DNA of 64,000 nt, from assembly GCF_003955755.1 (NCBI RefSeq), contig NZ_CP034465.1, forward strand, positions 1,054,001 to 1,118,000. Direction: 5' to 3'. Origin of the DNA: Jeotgalibaca ciconiae. Its GTDB lineage: Bacteria; Bacillota; Bacilli; Lactobacillales; Aerococcaceae. The translations under genes and the position numbers were made by a program. A model generated the notes under the pieces. That model was not told the DNA's origin. It did no database searches and saw nothing but the letters and a program-made list of their open reading frames with translations. Every line of letters begins with the position of its first letter. Position 1 is the stretch's first letter. Positions 27,331-36,584 of the stretch are shown piece by piece.

Positions 27331-28090
27331 TGCTCTCACCCCGATTAGTTACAACCAACATTGATTGAGCAATCTTATCCATAAATGCTTCCGTTGATAA
27401 GTCTCCGCGATAGATTTCATGGTAAACGATGCCATCACGGATGAATAATACACGATTCGAATGACTCGCTGCGCGAGCACTATGTGTTACCATCACAATC
27501 GTTTGTCCTTCTTCATTTACCCGTTCAAAAGTTTCCAATAAAGTTTGTGATGCTTTAGAGTCCAAAGCTCCGGTCGGCTCATCTGCCAGAATCACTTTTG
27601 GATTGGTAATCAATGCTCGAGCTACAGCGGCTCTTTGCTTTTGTCCGCCCGAAACCTCGTAAGGGTAATTATTTAATTGCTTCTCGATGCCAAGATTTTG
27701 AGAAATCGGCAGAATCCGGTTTTCCATTTCTTCCACCGGTGTGTTGGCCAATACTAGTGGTAAAAATATATTATCTTTTAAAGTAAATGTGTCTAACAAA
27801 TTAAAGTCTTGAAACACAAATCCCAAAGTATCCCGGCGAAAACGCGAAATTTCTTTGTCTTTTATTTTTGATAAAGGTTGGCCATCTAGATAGACTTCCC
27901 CTTCTGTTGGTTGATCCAATGTGGAAAGAATATTTAATAGTGTTGTTTTACCTGAACCCGACTCCCCCATTATGGAGATGAATTCCCCTTTATTCACGGA
28001 AAAATTCACATCACTCAGTGCTTCGGTTCCCTTTGTTGCAAATTTTGCTCGATATACTTTTTTTAAGTTTTTAATTTCTAAAAATGTCAT
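27320..28090 (-). CDS. BceA-type ABC transporter ATPase
   Basis: 256 residues, cytosolic ATPase of the MacB/BceA type. Walker A GESGSGKTT (about residue 39), Q-loop VFQDFNLLD, signature VSGGQKQR, Walker B VILADEPTGALD, H-loop VTHSAR. It energises the permease encoded immediately downstream with overlapping frames. Its promoter region holds a Bce-type operator. Homologues: BceA, VraF, YxdL. Confidence 0.93.
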   Translation of the reverse strand: MTFLEIKNLKKVYRAKFATKGTEALSDVNFSVNKGEFISIMGESGSGKTTLLNILSTLDQPTEGEVYLDGQPLSKIKDKEISRFRRDTLGFVFQDFNLLDTFTLKDNIFLPLVLANTPVEEMENRILPISQNLGIEKQLNNYPYEVSGGQKQRAAVARALITNPKVILADEPTGALDSKASQTLLETFERVNEEGQTIVMVTHSARAASHSNRVLFIRDGIVYHEIYRGDLSTEAFMDKIAQSMLVVTNRGESNEG

Positions 28091-28129
28091 TTCAATCGCC
28101 TCCTCTCTCCATATAATAGAGGATTCTCT

Positions 28130-28187
28130 TTCATACTGCCTTTACTTTTCCTTACAATATAAAAAAGAACCTTACATTTTTGTAAGA
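28130..28187 (-). promoter_or_regulatory. BceR-type operator, terminator of bceS and promoter of bceAB
   Basis: A perfect palindrome CTTACA-N4-TGTAAG at 28171-28186 fits the TNACA-N4-TGTAA motif reported for BceR-like regulators. Downstream on the minus strand follow TTGTAA (28157-28152), a 16-base spacer and TATGAA (28135-28130), a plausible promoter. The same palindrome, extended by GAA/TTC and followed by six T residues, also looks like the intrinsic terminator of the kinase gene, so one sequence may serve both purposes. Confidence 0.75.
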
Positions 28188-28194
28188 TTCCCTA

Positions 28195-29214
28195 TTAGTC
28201 ATACAAAAAGATGTCTTCCCTTTCCATATGAAGGGCTACTTTTGTATATTCATTCACTTTTGAATCGATTTCGATGGTATGCCCTAAACGCTGACAGATT
28301 TTTTTTGTTAAAAACAAACCCAGCCCAGTAGATTTTTCATGCAAGCGTCCATTTAATCCTGAATATCCTTTTTCAAAAATCTTCGGCAGGTCTTCGGCGC
28401 GAATCCCAACACCATTGTCTTCAATGATCAACGTTGCTTCTTTTGAAACATCCGCATAAATACAAATCCTTCCCTTTGGAGCATACTTTAAAGCATTCGA
28501 TAAAATCTGTTCCAACAAAATTTCTAACCATTGGCCATCAGTAATAACTTTGATGTTCGTAGCTTCATAATCCAGCTTAATCCCGTTATAAATAAATAAA
28601 ATAGCGTATTTTTTGATTACTTTCCGAATAATACCATCCAGCTCTACTTCGCTTAAGTCCAGTTCTTGGTTTGTTCCTTCTAGTTTTAAATAGTTGAGGG
28701 CCATATGGGTATAATCTTCTATCCGTAATAATTCTTGCTCCATTTGACGCTTTTCTTTCGAAGAAGGAAGCTGTTGGTTTAAAAGGCTCATGGCTGCAAT
28801 AGGTGTTTTTATTTGATGCAGCCATAAGGTAAAGTAATCCATTTGTTCTCTTTTATTATTCAAGTTTTCTTGTGTTTTGAAATGGATATTCTCTCGTAAA
28901 GAGTGTAGTTTTTCATGATACAACAACTCTGCCGGATCCTGAATAAAGGGGATTTCTTTTAAAACATCTATATCAAAACTTTGCAATGACTGAAGAACCT
29001 GATATCGTTTCAGATATTTTGTCCACTGCCATAGTAAATATACAAGAAAACCAGCTGTCAGCAAAATGCTGCTGTAAAGCATGTATGAAAAAGGATAGCG
29101 TGTCAAAAAAGCAACAATGCCAAAACAAAATAAAGATATTCCATAGATAAATAGTTGTGGCTTTACATGATTGGCAAAGGCATTTATTGTTTTGTACCAC
29201 TCTATTTTCACCAT
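28195..29214 (-). CDS. BceS-type intramembrane-sensing histidine kinase
   Basis: 339 residues: two N-terminal membrane helices joined by only a few extracellular residues (about 17-58), then a kinase core with phosphoacceptor His in LWLHQIKTPIAAM near residue 130, N-box QILSNALKYAPKG and G-boxes EDNGVGI and STGLGLFL. The lack of an extracellular sensor is the hallmark of the class, which reads drug flux through the BceAB transporter. ATG at 29214 overlaps the regulator stop by one base. It is followed by a hairpin and a separate promoter for the transporter genes. Confidence 0.92.
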   Translation of the reverse strand: MVKIEWYKTINAFANHVKPQLFIYGISLFCFGIVAFLTRYPFSYMLYSSILLTAGFLVYLLWQWTKYLKRYQVLQSLQSFDIDVLKEIPFIQDPAELLYHEKLHSLRENIHFKTQENLNNKREQMDYFTLWLHQIKTPIAAMSLLNQQLPSSKEKRQMEQELLRIEDYTHMALNYLKLEGTNQELDLSEVELDGIIRKVIKKYAILFIYNGIKLDYEATNIKVITDGQWLEILLEQILSNALKYAPKGRICIYADVSKEATLIIEDNGVGIRAEDLPKIFEKGYSGLNGRLHEKSTGLGLFLTKKICQRLGHTIEIDSKVNEYTKVALHMEREDIFLYD

Positions 29215-29897
29215 CACTCTTCAGCCTCCACAACAGAATATCCGAGTCCTTTTTTTGTAACAATCAACTGTTCCAATCCCATGTTCTTCAATTTTTTCCG
29301 CAAGCGTGTGATGGTTACTGCCAAGGTATTATCATCAATAAAAGATTCATCTTCCCATAAATGCACCATAATCGCTTCACGAGATACATAGTCATTTTTA
29401 TGTTGAAAAAGTAGTTCCAAGGTTCGAAGCTCATTGCGCGTTAAATCAATTTCTGCTTCTTTATAAATCAATTTGGATTCACCTGCTCTTAAAACGACTT
29501 CACCCACACGCAAATAATTGTCTTTTTCAGTAAAATCATAGGTTCTTCTCAATAACGCTTGAATTTTCGCAAGAGTCACAGTTAGATCGAACGGTTTTTG
29601 GATGTAATCATCCGCTCCCATTTGAATAGCCATAACAATATCCATATTTTCAGAACGACTGGAAATAAAAATAATCGGTACTTGCGATACTTTACGTATT
29701 TCTTGGCACCAATGATAGCCATTAAAAGCAGGCAGTTGAATATCCATTAAGACTAATTGAGGACCTTCCACTTGAAACTGCTCCAGGATATTTTGGAAGT
29801 CTGTCACCAGATAAGGCTTATAATTCCATTTCTCTAATTCCTTTGCTAGGATGCTCGCAATAGTTGGATCATCTTCCACAATCATAATTTTCAACAC
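29214..29897 (-). CDS. BceR-type OmpR-family response regulator
   Basis: 227 residues: receiver domain with phosphoacceptor in LVLMDIQLPAFNGYHW (about residue 52), an atypical N-G after the usual position, which is common in BceR-like proteins, then a winged-helix domain ending TITRLRKKLKNMGLEQLIVTKKGLGY. Start GTG 29897 behind GAGGTG; TTG at the next codon is possible. Together with the kinase it should activate the transporter promoter at 28130-28187. Confidence 0.92.
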   Translation of the reverse strand: MLKIMIVEDDPTIASILAKELEKWNYKPYLVTDFQNILEQFQVEGPQLVLMDIQLPAFNGYHWCQEIRKVSQVPIIFISSRSENMDIVMAIQMGADDYIQKPFDLTVTLAKIQALLRRTYDFTEKDNYLRVGEVVLRAGESKLIYKEAEIDLTRNELRTLELLFQHKNDYVSREAIMVHLWEDESFIDDNTLAVTITRLRKKLKNMGLEQLIVTKKGLGYSVVEAEE

Positions 29898-29913
29898 GGA
29901 TTCACCTCTTATT

Positions 29914-30041
29914 TAGAAAAGTGGGACAAGACCACTATGACTCGAAAGAAATTTAGGAAATCGTTCCCTGAATGAGCACCGGAGGGCGCAATGGGTACGA
30001 TTTATCTAATTTCTGAGAGACTGGCTTGGACCGCTAGACAA
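29914..30041 (-). repeat. Family A repeat, diverged copy A5
   Basis: About 128 bases with the family A plan but many substitutions, several of them compensatory: AAATTTG/CAAATTT becomes AAATCGT/ACGATTT, and the apical GCGAAGC becomes CCGGAGG. The 3' end in the minus sense is GGTCTTGTCCCACTTTTCTA. It lies between alr and bceR. Confidence 0.75.
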
Positions 30042-30045
30042 CATA

Positions 30046-30084
30046 GAAAAGCGGGACAAGGCCGCCATGACTCGAAAGAAATTC
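30046..30084 (-). repeat. Family A repeat, short form of the A5 subtype
   Basis: 39 bases corresponding to the terminal hairpin portion of copy A5 (GACTCGAAAGAAATT, GGGACAAGGCC in the plus sense), placed 12 bases after the alr stop and just before copy A5. Confidence 0.65.
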
Positions 30085-30096
30085 AACGTTCTCTGT

Positions 30097-31227
30097 CTAT
30101 TCGTTATCCACGTAATTACGTGGAACACGACCACTGATGCCGCATAAAATCTCATAACCAATCGTACCAATTTCAACAGCCATATCAGAAGGATTATTTA
30201 TTTCACCATTATTTTCACCTAAGAGTGTTACTTTTGTACCGATCGGGAATTCTTTTGGCAAGCTAATCATGCATTGGTCCATACAGATTACACCGCGAAC
30301 TGGACAACGATGGCCTTCTACAAGAAGCGTCTGTCCCCCTAGATCACGCCTCCAGCCATCTGCATAACCGATTGGCAGTGTTGCCAGCCATTCGCCTTCA
30401 TAGGCGCGGTATCGAGCTCCATAGCTGATAGTATCTCCCTTGTGCATCTGTTTTACATAACTTAGCTCTGTTTCTAATGTAAGAGCTGGTTTTAATGGAT
30501 AAGGAAGCTGGATAGTTTTATCGGAAGGATTGTAACCGTACATAGCAATGCCTACTCGAACAGCGTCAGTTTCAAAATCTTCATGCCACAATGTCATTGC
30601 TGAATTCGCCAAATGTACAATTTCAGGTCGTTGCTTCAAGCTCGCTACTTGTTCTTTAAAAGTAGCATATTGACGTTCCACTTGTCGATCGTCTTCCCCG
30701 TCTGCAGTCGCAAAGTGAGTAAAGATTCCTTCTAAATGTAGTTCTTCATGCTCATTGCAAAACTCCTCGAAAGCCAATATTTCTTCGTTTGTACGCAAAC
30801 CAATCCGGCCCATCCCAGTATCCACCGCTAAATGAATTCGTAAAGGGTTGGTAGTTTTTCGCAGCTTCAGCAATGGTAATGCATCTTTTAACCACTCAGT
30901 AGAAGCAGCAGTTGCACTGATGTTCAGATCCGCCATTAAAGCAACATCTCGAAGCTCAGTAACGCCCATTACTAATAAAAAGTCTTCTGTAAAACCACTA
31001 TCTCGCAGTTCAATCGCTTCATCTAATATTGCCACACAAAAACCATCGACTCCTGCTTCTTTTGCAGCATTTGCAATTGGAATGGCACCATGTCCATAGC
31101 CGTCTGCCTTTACTACTGCTAATAGCTTTTTATGTTCTTTTATATTTGAACGAATTGTCTTGATATTTGATTTAATTGCACCTAAATCTATCGTTGCCAC
31201 AGTTGGCCGGTGTACACCTCGTACCAT
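30097..31227 (-). CDS. alr: Alanine racemase
   Basis: 376 residues of the fold-type III PLP racemase. The PLP lysine is in AVVKADGYGHG near residue 39, and the second catalytic base Tyr in TISYGARYRA near residue 265. It converts L-Ala to D-Ala for peptidoglycan, supplying ddl and murF encoded 12 kb away. The start ATG 31227 has an AGGAGAG site. It is 10 bases downstream of acpS, an arrangement conserved in Firmicutes. Confidence 0.97.
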   Translation of the reverse strand: MVRGVHRPTVATIDLGAIKSNIKTIRSNIKEHKKLLAVVKADGYGHGAIPIANAAKEAGVDGFCVAILDEAIELRDSGFTEDFLLVMGVTELRDVALMADLNISATAASTEWLKDALPLLKLRKTTNPLRIHLAVDTGMGRIGLRTNEEILAFEEFCNEHEELHLEGIFTHFATADGEDDRQVERQYATFKEQVASLKQRPEIVHLANSAMTLWHEDFETDAVRVGIAMYGYNPSDKTIQLPYPLKPALTLETELSYVKQMHKGDTISYGARYRAYEGEWLATLPIGYADGWRRDLGGQTLLVEGHRCPVRGVICMDQCMISLPKEFPIGTKVTLLGENNGEINNPSDMAVEIGTIGYEILCGISGRVPRNYVDNE

Positions 31228-31237
31228 AAAACTCTCC

Positions 31238-31588
31238 TTACTTTTCTAGAATTACTTGTGCGATGATTGTATTGGAAGAATGAGAGATCGATACCCAGAC
31301 ATTTCCTTCAAAAGGTGACTGGGTGACTTCCGGTTTCCCTTTTTCGTCCGGAAGTACTTCAATGTCTTGAAAAGATAGTTTTCCAATTCCAGTTCCATAT
31401 GCTTTGGAGAAAGCTTCTTTTGCAGCATACCTTCCGGCAAGAAATTCCATTTGACGTATACCGGTTAGCCGTCTAAAAATTACCAACTCTTCTTTTGTAA
31501 GAACTCGTTCCGCAAATGTCCCTCTTTTTTGATATGCGGAGGTAATTCGGTCTAACTCCGTAACATCCAATCCAATGCCTACAATCAT
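31238..31588 (-). CDS. acpS: Holo-[acyl-carrier-protein] synthase
   Basis: 116 residues, the normal length for the trimeric AcpS type. Metal and CoA-binding motifs GIGLDVTELDRI (residue 4) and GRYAAKEAFSKA (about residue 53) are intact. It transfers phosphopantetheine from CoA to acyl carrier protein in the cytosol for fatty acid synthesis. ATG 31588 with a CGGAGAG site; co-transcribed with alr. Confidence 0.96.
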   Translation of the reverse strand: MIVGIGLDVTELDRITSAYQKRGTFAERVLTKEELVIFRRLTGIRQMEFLAGRYAAKEAFSKAYGTGIGKLSFQDIEVLPDEKGKPEVTQSPFEGNVWVSISHSSNTIIAQVILEK

Positions 31589-31634
31589 TTCTCTCCGTCC
31601 CTTCCAATTTCACTTCTTTCATTTTACCATAAAC

Positions 31635-31674
31635 CAAAGACTGCATTCCACAGATGTATGAAAGGCAGTCTTGG
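31635..31674 (-). terminator. Probable terminator of the phosphoesterase gene
   Basis: Perfect 8-bp stem AAGACTGC / GCAGTCTT, extended by imperfect pairs; the U-tract is weak (TTTGGTTTATGG). Confidence 0.5.
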
Positions 31675-31676
31675 AG

Positions 31677-33038
31677 TTATTGTTTATGTGGAATCACAAT
31701 GCTTAAGTCATCCAAGTTTTTATCTTGCAGCAGTTGATTCGTATATCTTTTTAAAAAAGTCTCGCTATTGTCTTGAATGATTTGATAGCCTGCATGGTTC
31801 GTTAACTCTTCTAATAAAGATTCATCCTCTACATAATCTTCACCTGAAAAGTAACGTACATTCATCATACCAACAAAATCCATGACATCTTCTTCGTAAA
31901 TTTCTTCATACCATTGCTCTTCAAACATCATTTGTAAAGCTAGAATTTCTCCGTCACCCTTGAAAAAATCGTGACTCGTCTGTGAATAGGCAAGTAATTC
32001 TGGTGCTTGATTTCCTACTTCTTCTGCCCAGCCTTCCACATCTAAAGTCTTACGTTGATAAGATAATTCTTCATTAGATAAAGTTATTTCGCCAATCGCA
32101 TTGGGGAAAATAGAGAGCGCCCCGGTGATTATTTCATAAAATGGTACTTTGAAATGATCCGTCTTTGAAATATTTTGTGCATGGATATGGCCCGCAAAGC
32201 CAGCTTGAATACCCTTTTCTACAAAAAACTCTGTTGCCTCTTCAGAATTTTCCAAGACGAGACCGCCTCCCTCTCTGCCGCTATGGTTCATTAGAGGATG
32301 ATGGCCGACTAAGTAAGTCTCTTGTGGTTCTCCTTGCATGTTGAAATATTCTTCCAACCACGTAAAGGTTTCTTCATTAATCCGGCCTTCCGCTATCGGA
32401 GCTTTGGTACTCTTCATCTCACTATAGATGTTGGTATCAATCATGAGGAAAGGAAATCCTTCTTTCGGCTCGATTACATAGCTGAGTGAGGTTGGATCTT
32501 TACTGATGGCTAAGTCATAACCAAATTCAGCGAAAATTCCCTCGAAATCTTCTGGTGTCACTTGTTCGACAACTTCCATCTCTTCGCCTTGGAATTTGCG
32601 TGCCCAGCCGCTATGAATGTCATGATTCCCTGGTATGACACTAACTTGCGTTCCGTTCTCTTCAATCTTTCTGAAAAAGTCTGCAAGTTCCACCATACTT
32701 TGATATTCTCCATTAAAAGTCAAATCACCGCTGACGATCAATAAATCGGGTTGCTCTTTCGCTGCTTCCCAGACCAGCGCCTCCATAATTGCTGGAATAT
32801 GCTCCAAGTCTTTACCGGCTGATGTTGCTTTCATTCTAGCAAATGCTTCCCCGTCATCGAATAAATCGGGAGCGAGATAATGAATATCGGTTACCATCCA
32901 GATCGTTAAATCTTCTTCCTCTTTAACCAAAGGAGCAACCGCCTGCAATTCTTGTTTTGCATCTTTTTTCTCGTTCAGACCATAAAGAAAAAAGCCAGTA
33001 AGCAATAGAACGAACACTCCTAGTATCTTTTTTATCAA
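31677..33038 (-). CDS. Membrane-anchored metallophosphoesterase
   Basis: 453 residues. An N-terminal hydrophobic helix (VFVLLLTGFFLYG) without a lipobox anchors it outside the cell. Calcineurin-type motifs in order: TDIHY (D-x-H), SGDLT, PGNHDIH, GHHPL and AGHIHAQN, giving a complete dinuclear metal site. The C-terminal 130 residues have no recognised domain. The start is TTG 33038 with AAGGAG 8 bases upstream. Substrate unknown; related proteins act on extracellular nucleotides or phosphodiesters. It is monocistronic. Confidence 0.85.
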   Translation of the reverse strand: MIKKILGVFVLLLTGFFLYGLNEKKDAKQELQAVAPLVKEEEDLTIWMVTDIHYLAPDLFDDGEAFARMKATSAGKDLEHIPAIMEALVWEAAKEQPDLLIVSGDLTFNGEYQSMVELADFFRKIEENGTQVSVIPGNHDIHSGWARKFQGEEMEVVEQVTPEDFEGIFAEFGYDLAISKDPTSLSYVIEPKEGFPFLMIDTNIYSEMKSTKAPIAEGRINEETFTWLEEYFNMQGEPQETYLVGHHPLMNHSGREGGGLVLENSEEATEFFVEKGIQAGFAGHIHAQNISKTDHFKVPFYEIITGALSIFPNAIGEITLSNEELSYQRKTLDVEGWAEEVGNQAPELLAYSQTSHDFFKGDGEILALQMMFEEQWYEEIYEEDVMDFVGMMNVRYFSGEDYVEDESLLEELTNHAGYQIIQDNSETFLKRYTNQLLQDKNLDDLSIVIPHKQ

Positions 33039-33227
33039 TGTAAAAGCTCCTTATTAATCGTTTGGATTTATTATAGTAGTTACAAACGCTAGTTGTCGAA
33101 TATTTTTGCTGATGAATTATTATTCTTGCTAATATAAGAAGCTTCAGATGATCTATAGTAACTCTTTCAAAAAAGAAATTTCTTTTAAGGCACCAACACT
33201 AGAAATGATGGAGCCAAATAATAAAGC

Positions 33228-33265
33228 AAAAAAAAAAGAAAAGAGGACAAAATATCCTCTTCTCT
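33228..33265 (-). terminator. Terminator of cshA
   Basis: Stem AAGAGGA / TCCTCTT inside a longer A/T-rich pairing, followed on the minus strand by a long T-run. Confidence 0.85.
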
Positions 33266-33272
33266 CGTTTCA

Positions 33273-34841
33273 TTAATCGTTATTACGGATTGTAAATCCT
33301 GGTTTTTTGCCTTTATTTTGGCCTTTATTCTGGCCTTTATAGCCTGAACCTGAACGGTCATCGCGTTTGCGATCATCACGGCGTTTACCACCGGAACGAT
33401 TTTTTCCGCCTTCATGGCTGCGAGAACGGCTTCCGCCTCTTTCTCCTGAAGAACGACGATCACTTGAACGGCCGCCTTTATATCCGCCACCAGATTTATT
33501 GTAATTACGTTTTTTATTACGTGATGGTAACGGACGCTCTGGTGTAATTTTTACTGGTACATCTGTCGAATCTTTTGCTTGGCTCTTAACGAATGCCGCT
33601 GCAAGTTCTTCAGCAGAGAATTCTTCCATTAAAAATTCTACAGCACGACTATACTTAGTAGCATCTGTTTCTTTTACTAGACGACTAATTTCATCAACAG
33701 CTGTTTTCATTTGTCCGCGCAACGCTTCTTCATCAGAAGGTGGTCTCAACGGAGACATTTCTTTTCCTGTTAATTTTTCAATCGTACGTAGATAATCCAT
33801 TTCGTTTGGTGTAACGAATGTAACAGACATTCCTTCTTTACCAGCACGGCCAGTACGACCAATACGGTGCACATAGCTTTCAGGGTCTTGAGGAATATCA
33901 TAGTTGTATACGTGTGTTACTCCCGTAATATCTAATCCACGAGCAGCTACGTCCGTAGCAACTAAAATATCTAAGTTTCCTGATTTAAAGTCTTTCAAAA
34001 CACTCATACGTTTTTTCTGAGTTAAGTCACCGTGAATTCCTTCAGCGCGGTAACCACGTAGTTCAAGACCTTTTGAAAGTTCATCTACACGGCGTTTTGT
34101 ACGTCCGAATACAATCGCTAATTCAGGGGATTGAACATCGAATAAACGAGTCATGTTATCAAACTTCTCAAAGTCTTTACATTTCACAAAGTATTGATCA
34201 ATCAAGTTTGCTTGCATATGAGATGCTTTGATTTGTACGTGTTCTGGTTTCTGCATGAATTGTACACCAATGCGTTTAATACTTGGCGGCATCGTTGCAG
34301 AAAATAGAAGCGTTTGACGATCAGCAGAAGTTTCGCTGATGATTGCTTCAATATCATCCAAGAATCCCATATTTAACATTTCGTCTGCTTCATCTAAGAC
34401 AAGCGTTTGAATTTCGCTTAAACGTAATGTTTTACGACGGATGTGGTCTAATAGACGACCAGGCGTTCCTACTACGATATGCGGTTTGTTTTTAAGCGCA
34501 CGAATTTGGCGTCCAATGTCCGCTCCACCATATACAACTTGAACAGATACGCGTTTTTCGCGTCCTAAGCGGTATAATTCTTCTTGCGTTTGAATAGCCA
34601 ATTCACGAGTTGGCGCAATCACCAAACCTTGAATCACTTGTTTTGATGTATCGATCTTTTGAAGCATTGGTAAACCAAATGCTGCAGTCTTACCTGTACC
34701 GGTTTGTGCTTGACCAATTACGTCAAGTCCTTCTAGTGCCAATGGTATCGTTTGTTCCTGGATTGGAGTTGCTTCTTCAAAACCCATTGATTCAACGGAT
34801 TTTAGTAGTTCGGGAACTAGTCCCAGTTCTGAAAATTTCAT
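33273..34841 (-). CDS. cshA: DEAD-box RNA helicase CshA
   Basis: 522 residues. Motifs: Q motif at [21 protein letters not shown], Ia [51 protein letters not shown]. The last 90 residues are a basic Arg/Gly/Ser-rich tail ([20 protein letters not shown]) that binds RNA non-specifically. CshA works with the RNA degradosome and in ribosome assembly and cold adaptation. ATG 34841 follows AGGAGG. A long gene-free leader precedes it. Confidence 0.95.
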   Translation of the reverse strand: MKFSELGLVPELLKSVESMGFEEATPIQEQTIPLALEGLDVIGQAQTGTGKTAAFGLPMLQKIDTSKQVIQGLVIAPTRELAIQTQEELYRLGREKRVSVQVVYGGADIGRQIRALKNKPHIVVGTPGRLLDHIRRKTLRLSEIQTLVLDEADEMLNMGFLDDIEAIISETSADRQTLLFSATMPPSIKRIGVQFMQKPEHVQIKASHMQANLIDQYFVKCKDFEKFDNMTRLFDVQSPELAIVFGRTKRRVDELSKGLELRGYRAEGIHGDLTQKKRMSVLKDFKSGNLDILVATDVAARGLDITGVTHVYNYDIPQDPESYVHRIGRTGRAGKEGMSVTFVTPNEMDYLRTIEKLTGKEMSPLRPPSDEEALRGQMKTAVDEISRLVKETDATKYSRAVEFLMEEFSAEELAAAFVKSQAKDSTDVPVKITPERPLPSRNKKRNYNKSGGGYKGGRSSDRRSSGERGGSRSRSHEGGKNRSGGKRRDDRKRDDRSGSGYKGQNKGQNKGKKPGFTIRNND

Positions 34842-35169
34842 GTTTCCTCCTAATTTTTGAGAAACAATGGAGAGTCTTTTCTTAACCCTATAAAATTGTA
34901 AAATATGTTCGCCAAATGTAGCGAACTCTTTTTTAATCCTCTAGTTGGTAATTATCAAATATTATATACAAAAAGATTATAGGAATCATTTTTGAATAGT
35001 ACGTTTGTTTTGGTCTGTTTCTTTCATCTTCTGAAGAAAAACCCTCTTTTATTCCTCGTGATTTTTAACATGTGTAATCATAGCATGATTTTCAAACATT
35101 TACAAATTTATTACTCTTTTTTTGAAAATATTTTTTCTAGCTTACATTTAACAACCCTTGATGCATAAA
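34842..35169 (-). other. Long AT-rich upstream region of cshA
   Basis: About 330 non-coding bases with no open frame of note. Cold-inducible DEAD-box helicase genes often have long leaders, but no cold box or riboswitch is identified here; I see only AT-rich sequence. Confidence 0.4.
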
Positions 35170-35212
35170 TAAAAAGAAGCAATAAAGCCATAAAGGCATT
35201 ACGCTTCTTTTG
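35170..35212 (-). terminator. Terminator of the glnQHMP-type operon
   Basis: Imperfect stem AAAGAAGC-ATAA-GCC / GGC-TTA-GCTTCTTT, followed on the minus strand by TTTTTATTT. Confidence 0.8.
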
Positions 35213-35242
35213 AAATTAAGCAATCAATATTGTACAGATAAC

Positions 35243-35890
35243 TCACAAAACTTTTTCTAATTTTTTCGAAAATCTTGATAATGAGTAGCAGACAATCCAA
35301 TATAATAATCCCATCATAATAAACATAGGAATCACATAATTGGTATTTTGACCGTATACGATCCGCACATGATGCGTTAACTCAGGCAGCGTAATAATCG
35401 TTGCTAAAGAAGTATCTTTTATTAACGAAACAATCTGGCTAACAATTGGCGGTACCATTGCGCGTAAAGCTTGCGGAATGACGATATACCAAAGTGTTTG
35501 TCCATAAGTCAACCCGGTAGATACCCCAGCCTCTGTTTGTCCGATTGGAATAGAGTTAAGTCCACCGCGGATGATTTCCGACAGCATGGCTGATTCAAAA
35601 ATCGTAAGCGCAGCTACTGCTGACCAAAAAATTGTCAGGCGAATTCCGATTTGTGGCAAAGCAAAATAAGTAAAGAAAATAATTAGCAATAATGGTAAGT
35701 TCCGAATAATATCGATAACTGCTCCAACAATTACAGAAAGAACCGGAATTTTCAAATAACGAATGAGCCCCAGCACAGCACCTATGATAAAACTAAAAAG
35801 ACTGGCTACTAAAGCGACTTTTAGTGTCAACAGAAGGCCTTCTAATAAAAAACGGATATTGATCCATGTATATGCTCCTGCAAAGTCCAT
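35243..35890 (-). CDS. glnP: Amino-acid ABC transporter permease 2
   Basis: 215 residues, five membrane helices, with the inner-membrane EAA-type coupling loop of polar amino-acid permeases (EAGVSTGLTYGQTLWYIVIPQALRAMVPPI). It is the last of the four genes ATPase, binding protein, permease, permease, the order of Bacillus glnQHMP. It forms a heterodimeric pore with the preceding permease. ATG 35890 has an AGGAGG site. Confidence 0.88.
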   Translation of the reverse strand: MDFAGAYTWINIRFLLEGLLLTLKVALVASLFSFIIGAVLGLIRYLKIPVLSVIVGAVIDIIRNLPLLLIIFFTYFALPQIGIRLTIFWSAVAALTIFESAMLSEIIRGGLNSIPIGQTEAGVSTGLTYGQTLWYIVIPQALRAMVPPIVSQIVSLIKDTSLATIITLPELTHHVRIVYGQNTNYVIPMFIMMGLLYWIVCYSLSRFSKKLEKVL

Positions 35891-35902
35891 ATGTGATTCC
35901 TC

Positions 35903-36550
35903 CTAACCGTTTGCTGCAGTCCGACGTTCTAAATATTGCATTAAATAAGTTAATGGCAACGTAATAATTAAGTACAGGAAAGCAACTAAAATATATGTAT
36001 CAAACACGTTAAATGTTTCACTCGCAATTAAATCTCCGTAGTACATCAAATCTAACCCTGCAACCATTGCCAAAATGGAAGAGTTTTTCACAAGATTAAT
36101 AAATTGATTTCCAAGTGGAGGAATCACAATCTTGATGGCTTGCGGTAAAACGATATACCGCATCGATTCCCAATAGGTAAATCCTGTGGAAAGACCTGCT
36201 TCCATTTGTCCAGCTGGAACACTTTGGATTCCTGCACGAACAGTTTCCGCAATAAAGGCGGATGTATAAAGTGTCAGACCAATAATCCCTGCTGTAAAAC
36301 CATCAATTCCGGTTACATACATGGGGAAAGCAATATAGAAAAATAAAACAATGACAAGTAGAGGAAGATTTAAAAACAGTTGGATGTAGATAGCCGCTAA
36401 TGTATTCAATATGCGGTTCTGAGCTACTTTAAAAACACCAAAGAATGTTCCTATTATGGTACTAAAGAATAAAGCTACCACACTTGCGATTAAGGTATTC
36501 AAAAAGCCTTCTAGCAATATATCTCCATAGTTTGAAAGTAATTCAAACAT
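35903..36550 (-). CDS. glnM: Amino-acid ABC transporter permease 1
   Basis: 215 residues, five membrane helices with the coupling loop EAGLSTGFTYWESMRYIVLPQAIKIVIPPLGNQ (only key part: EAG near residue 136). A GTG at 36559 extends the frame by three codons, but GAGGTG is 6 bases from the ATG at 36550, which I prefer. It pairs with the downstream permease, and lies between it and the binding-protein gene. Confidence 0.87.
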   Translation of the reverse strand: MFELLSNYGDILLEGFLNTLIASVVALFFSTIIGTFFGVFKVAQNRILNTLAAIYIQLFLNLPLLVIVLFFYIAFPMYVTGIDGFTAGIIGLTLYTSAFIAETVRAGIQSVPAGQMEAGLSTGFTYWESMRYIVLPQAIKIVIPPLGNQFINLVKNSSILAMVAGLDLMYYGDLIASETFNVFDTYILVAFLYLIITLPLTYLMQYLERRTAANG

Positions 36551-36584
36551 GTCATTCACCTCTTTCTGAGTTCAGTTTGCTTCA

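Noticed and set aside
33185-33490. Ala/Lys-rich minus-strand frame of 101 codons
   Set aside because: Alternative frame of the Arg/Gly-rich cshA tail; the cshA frame is clearly the coding one.
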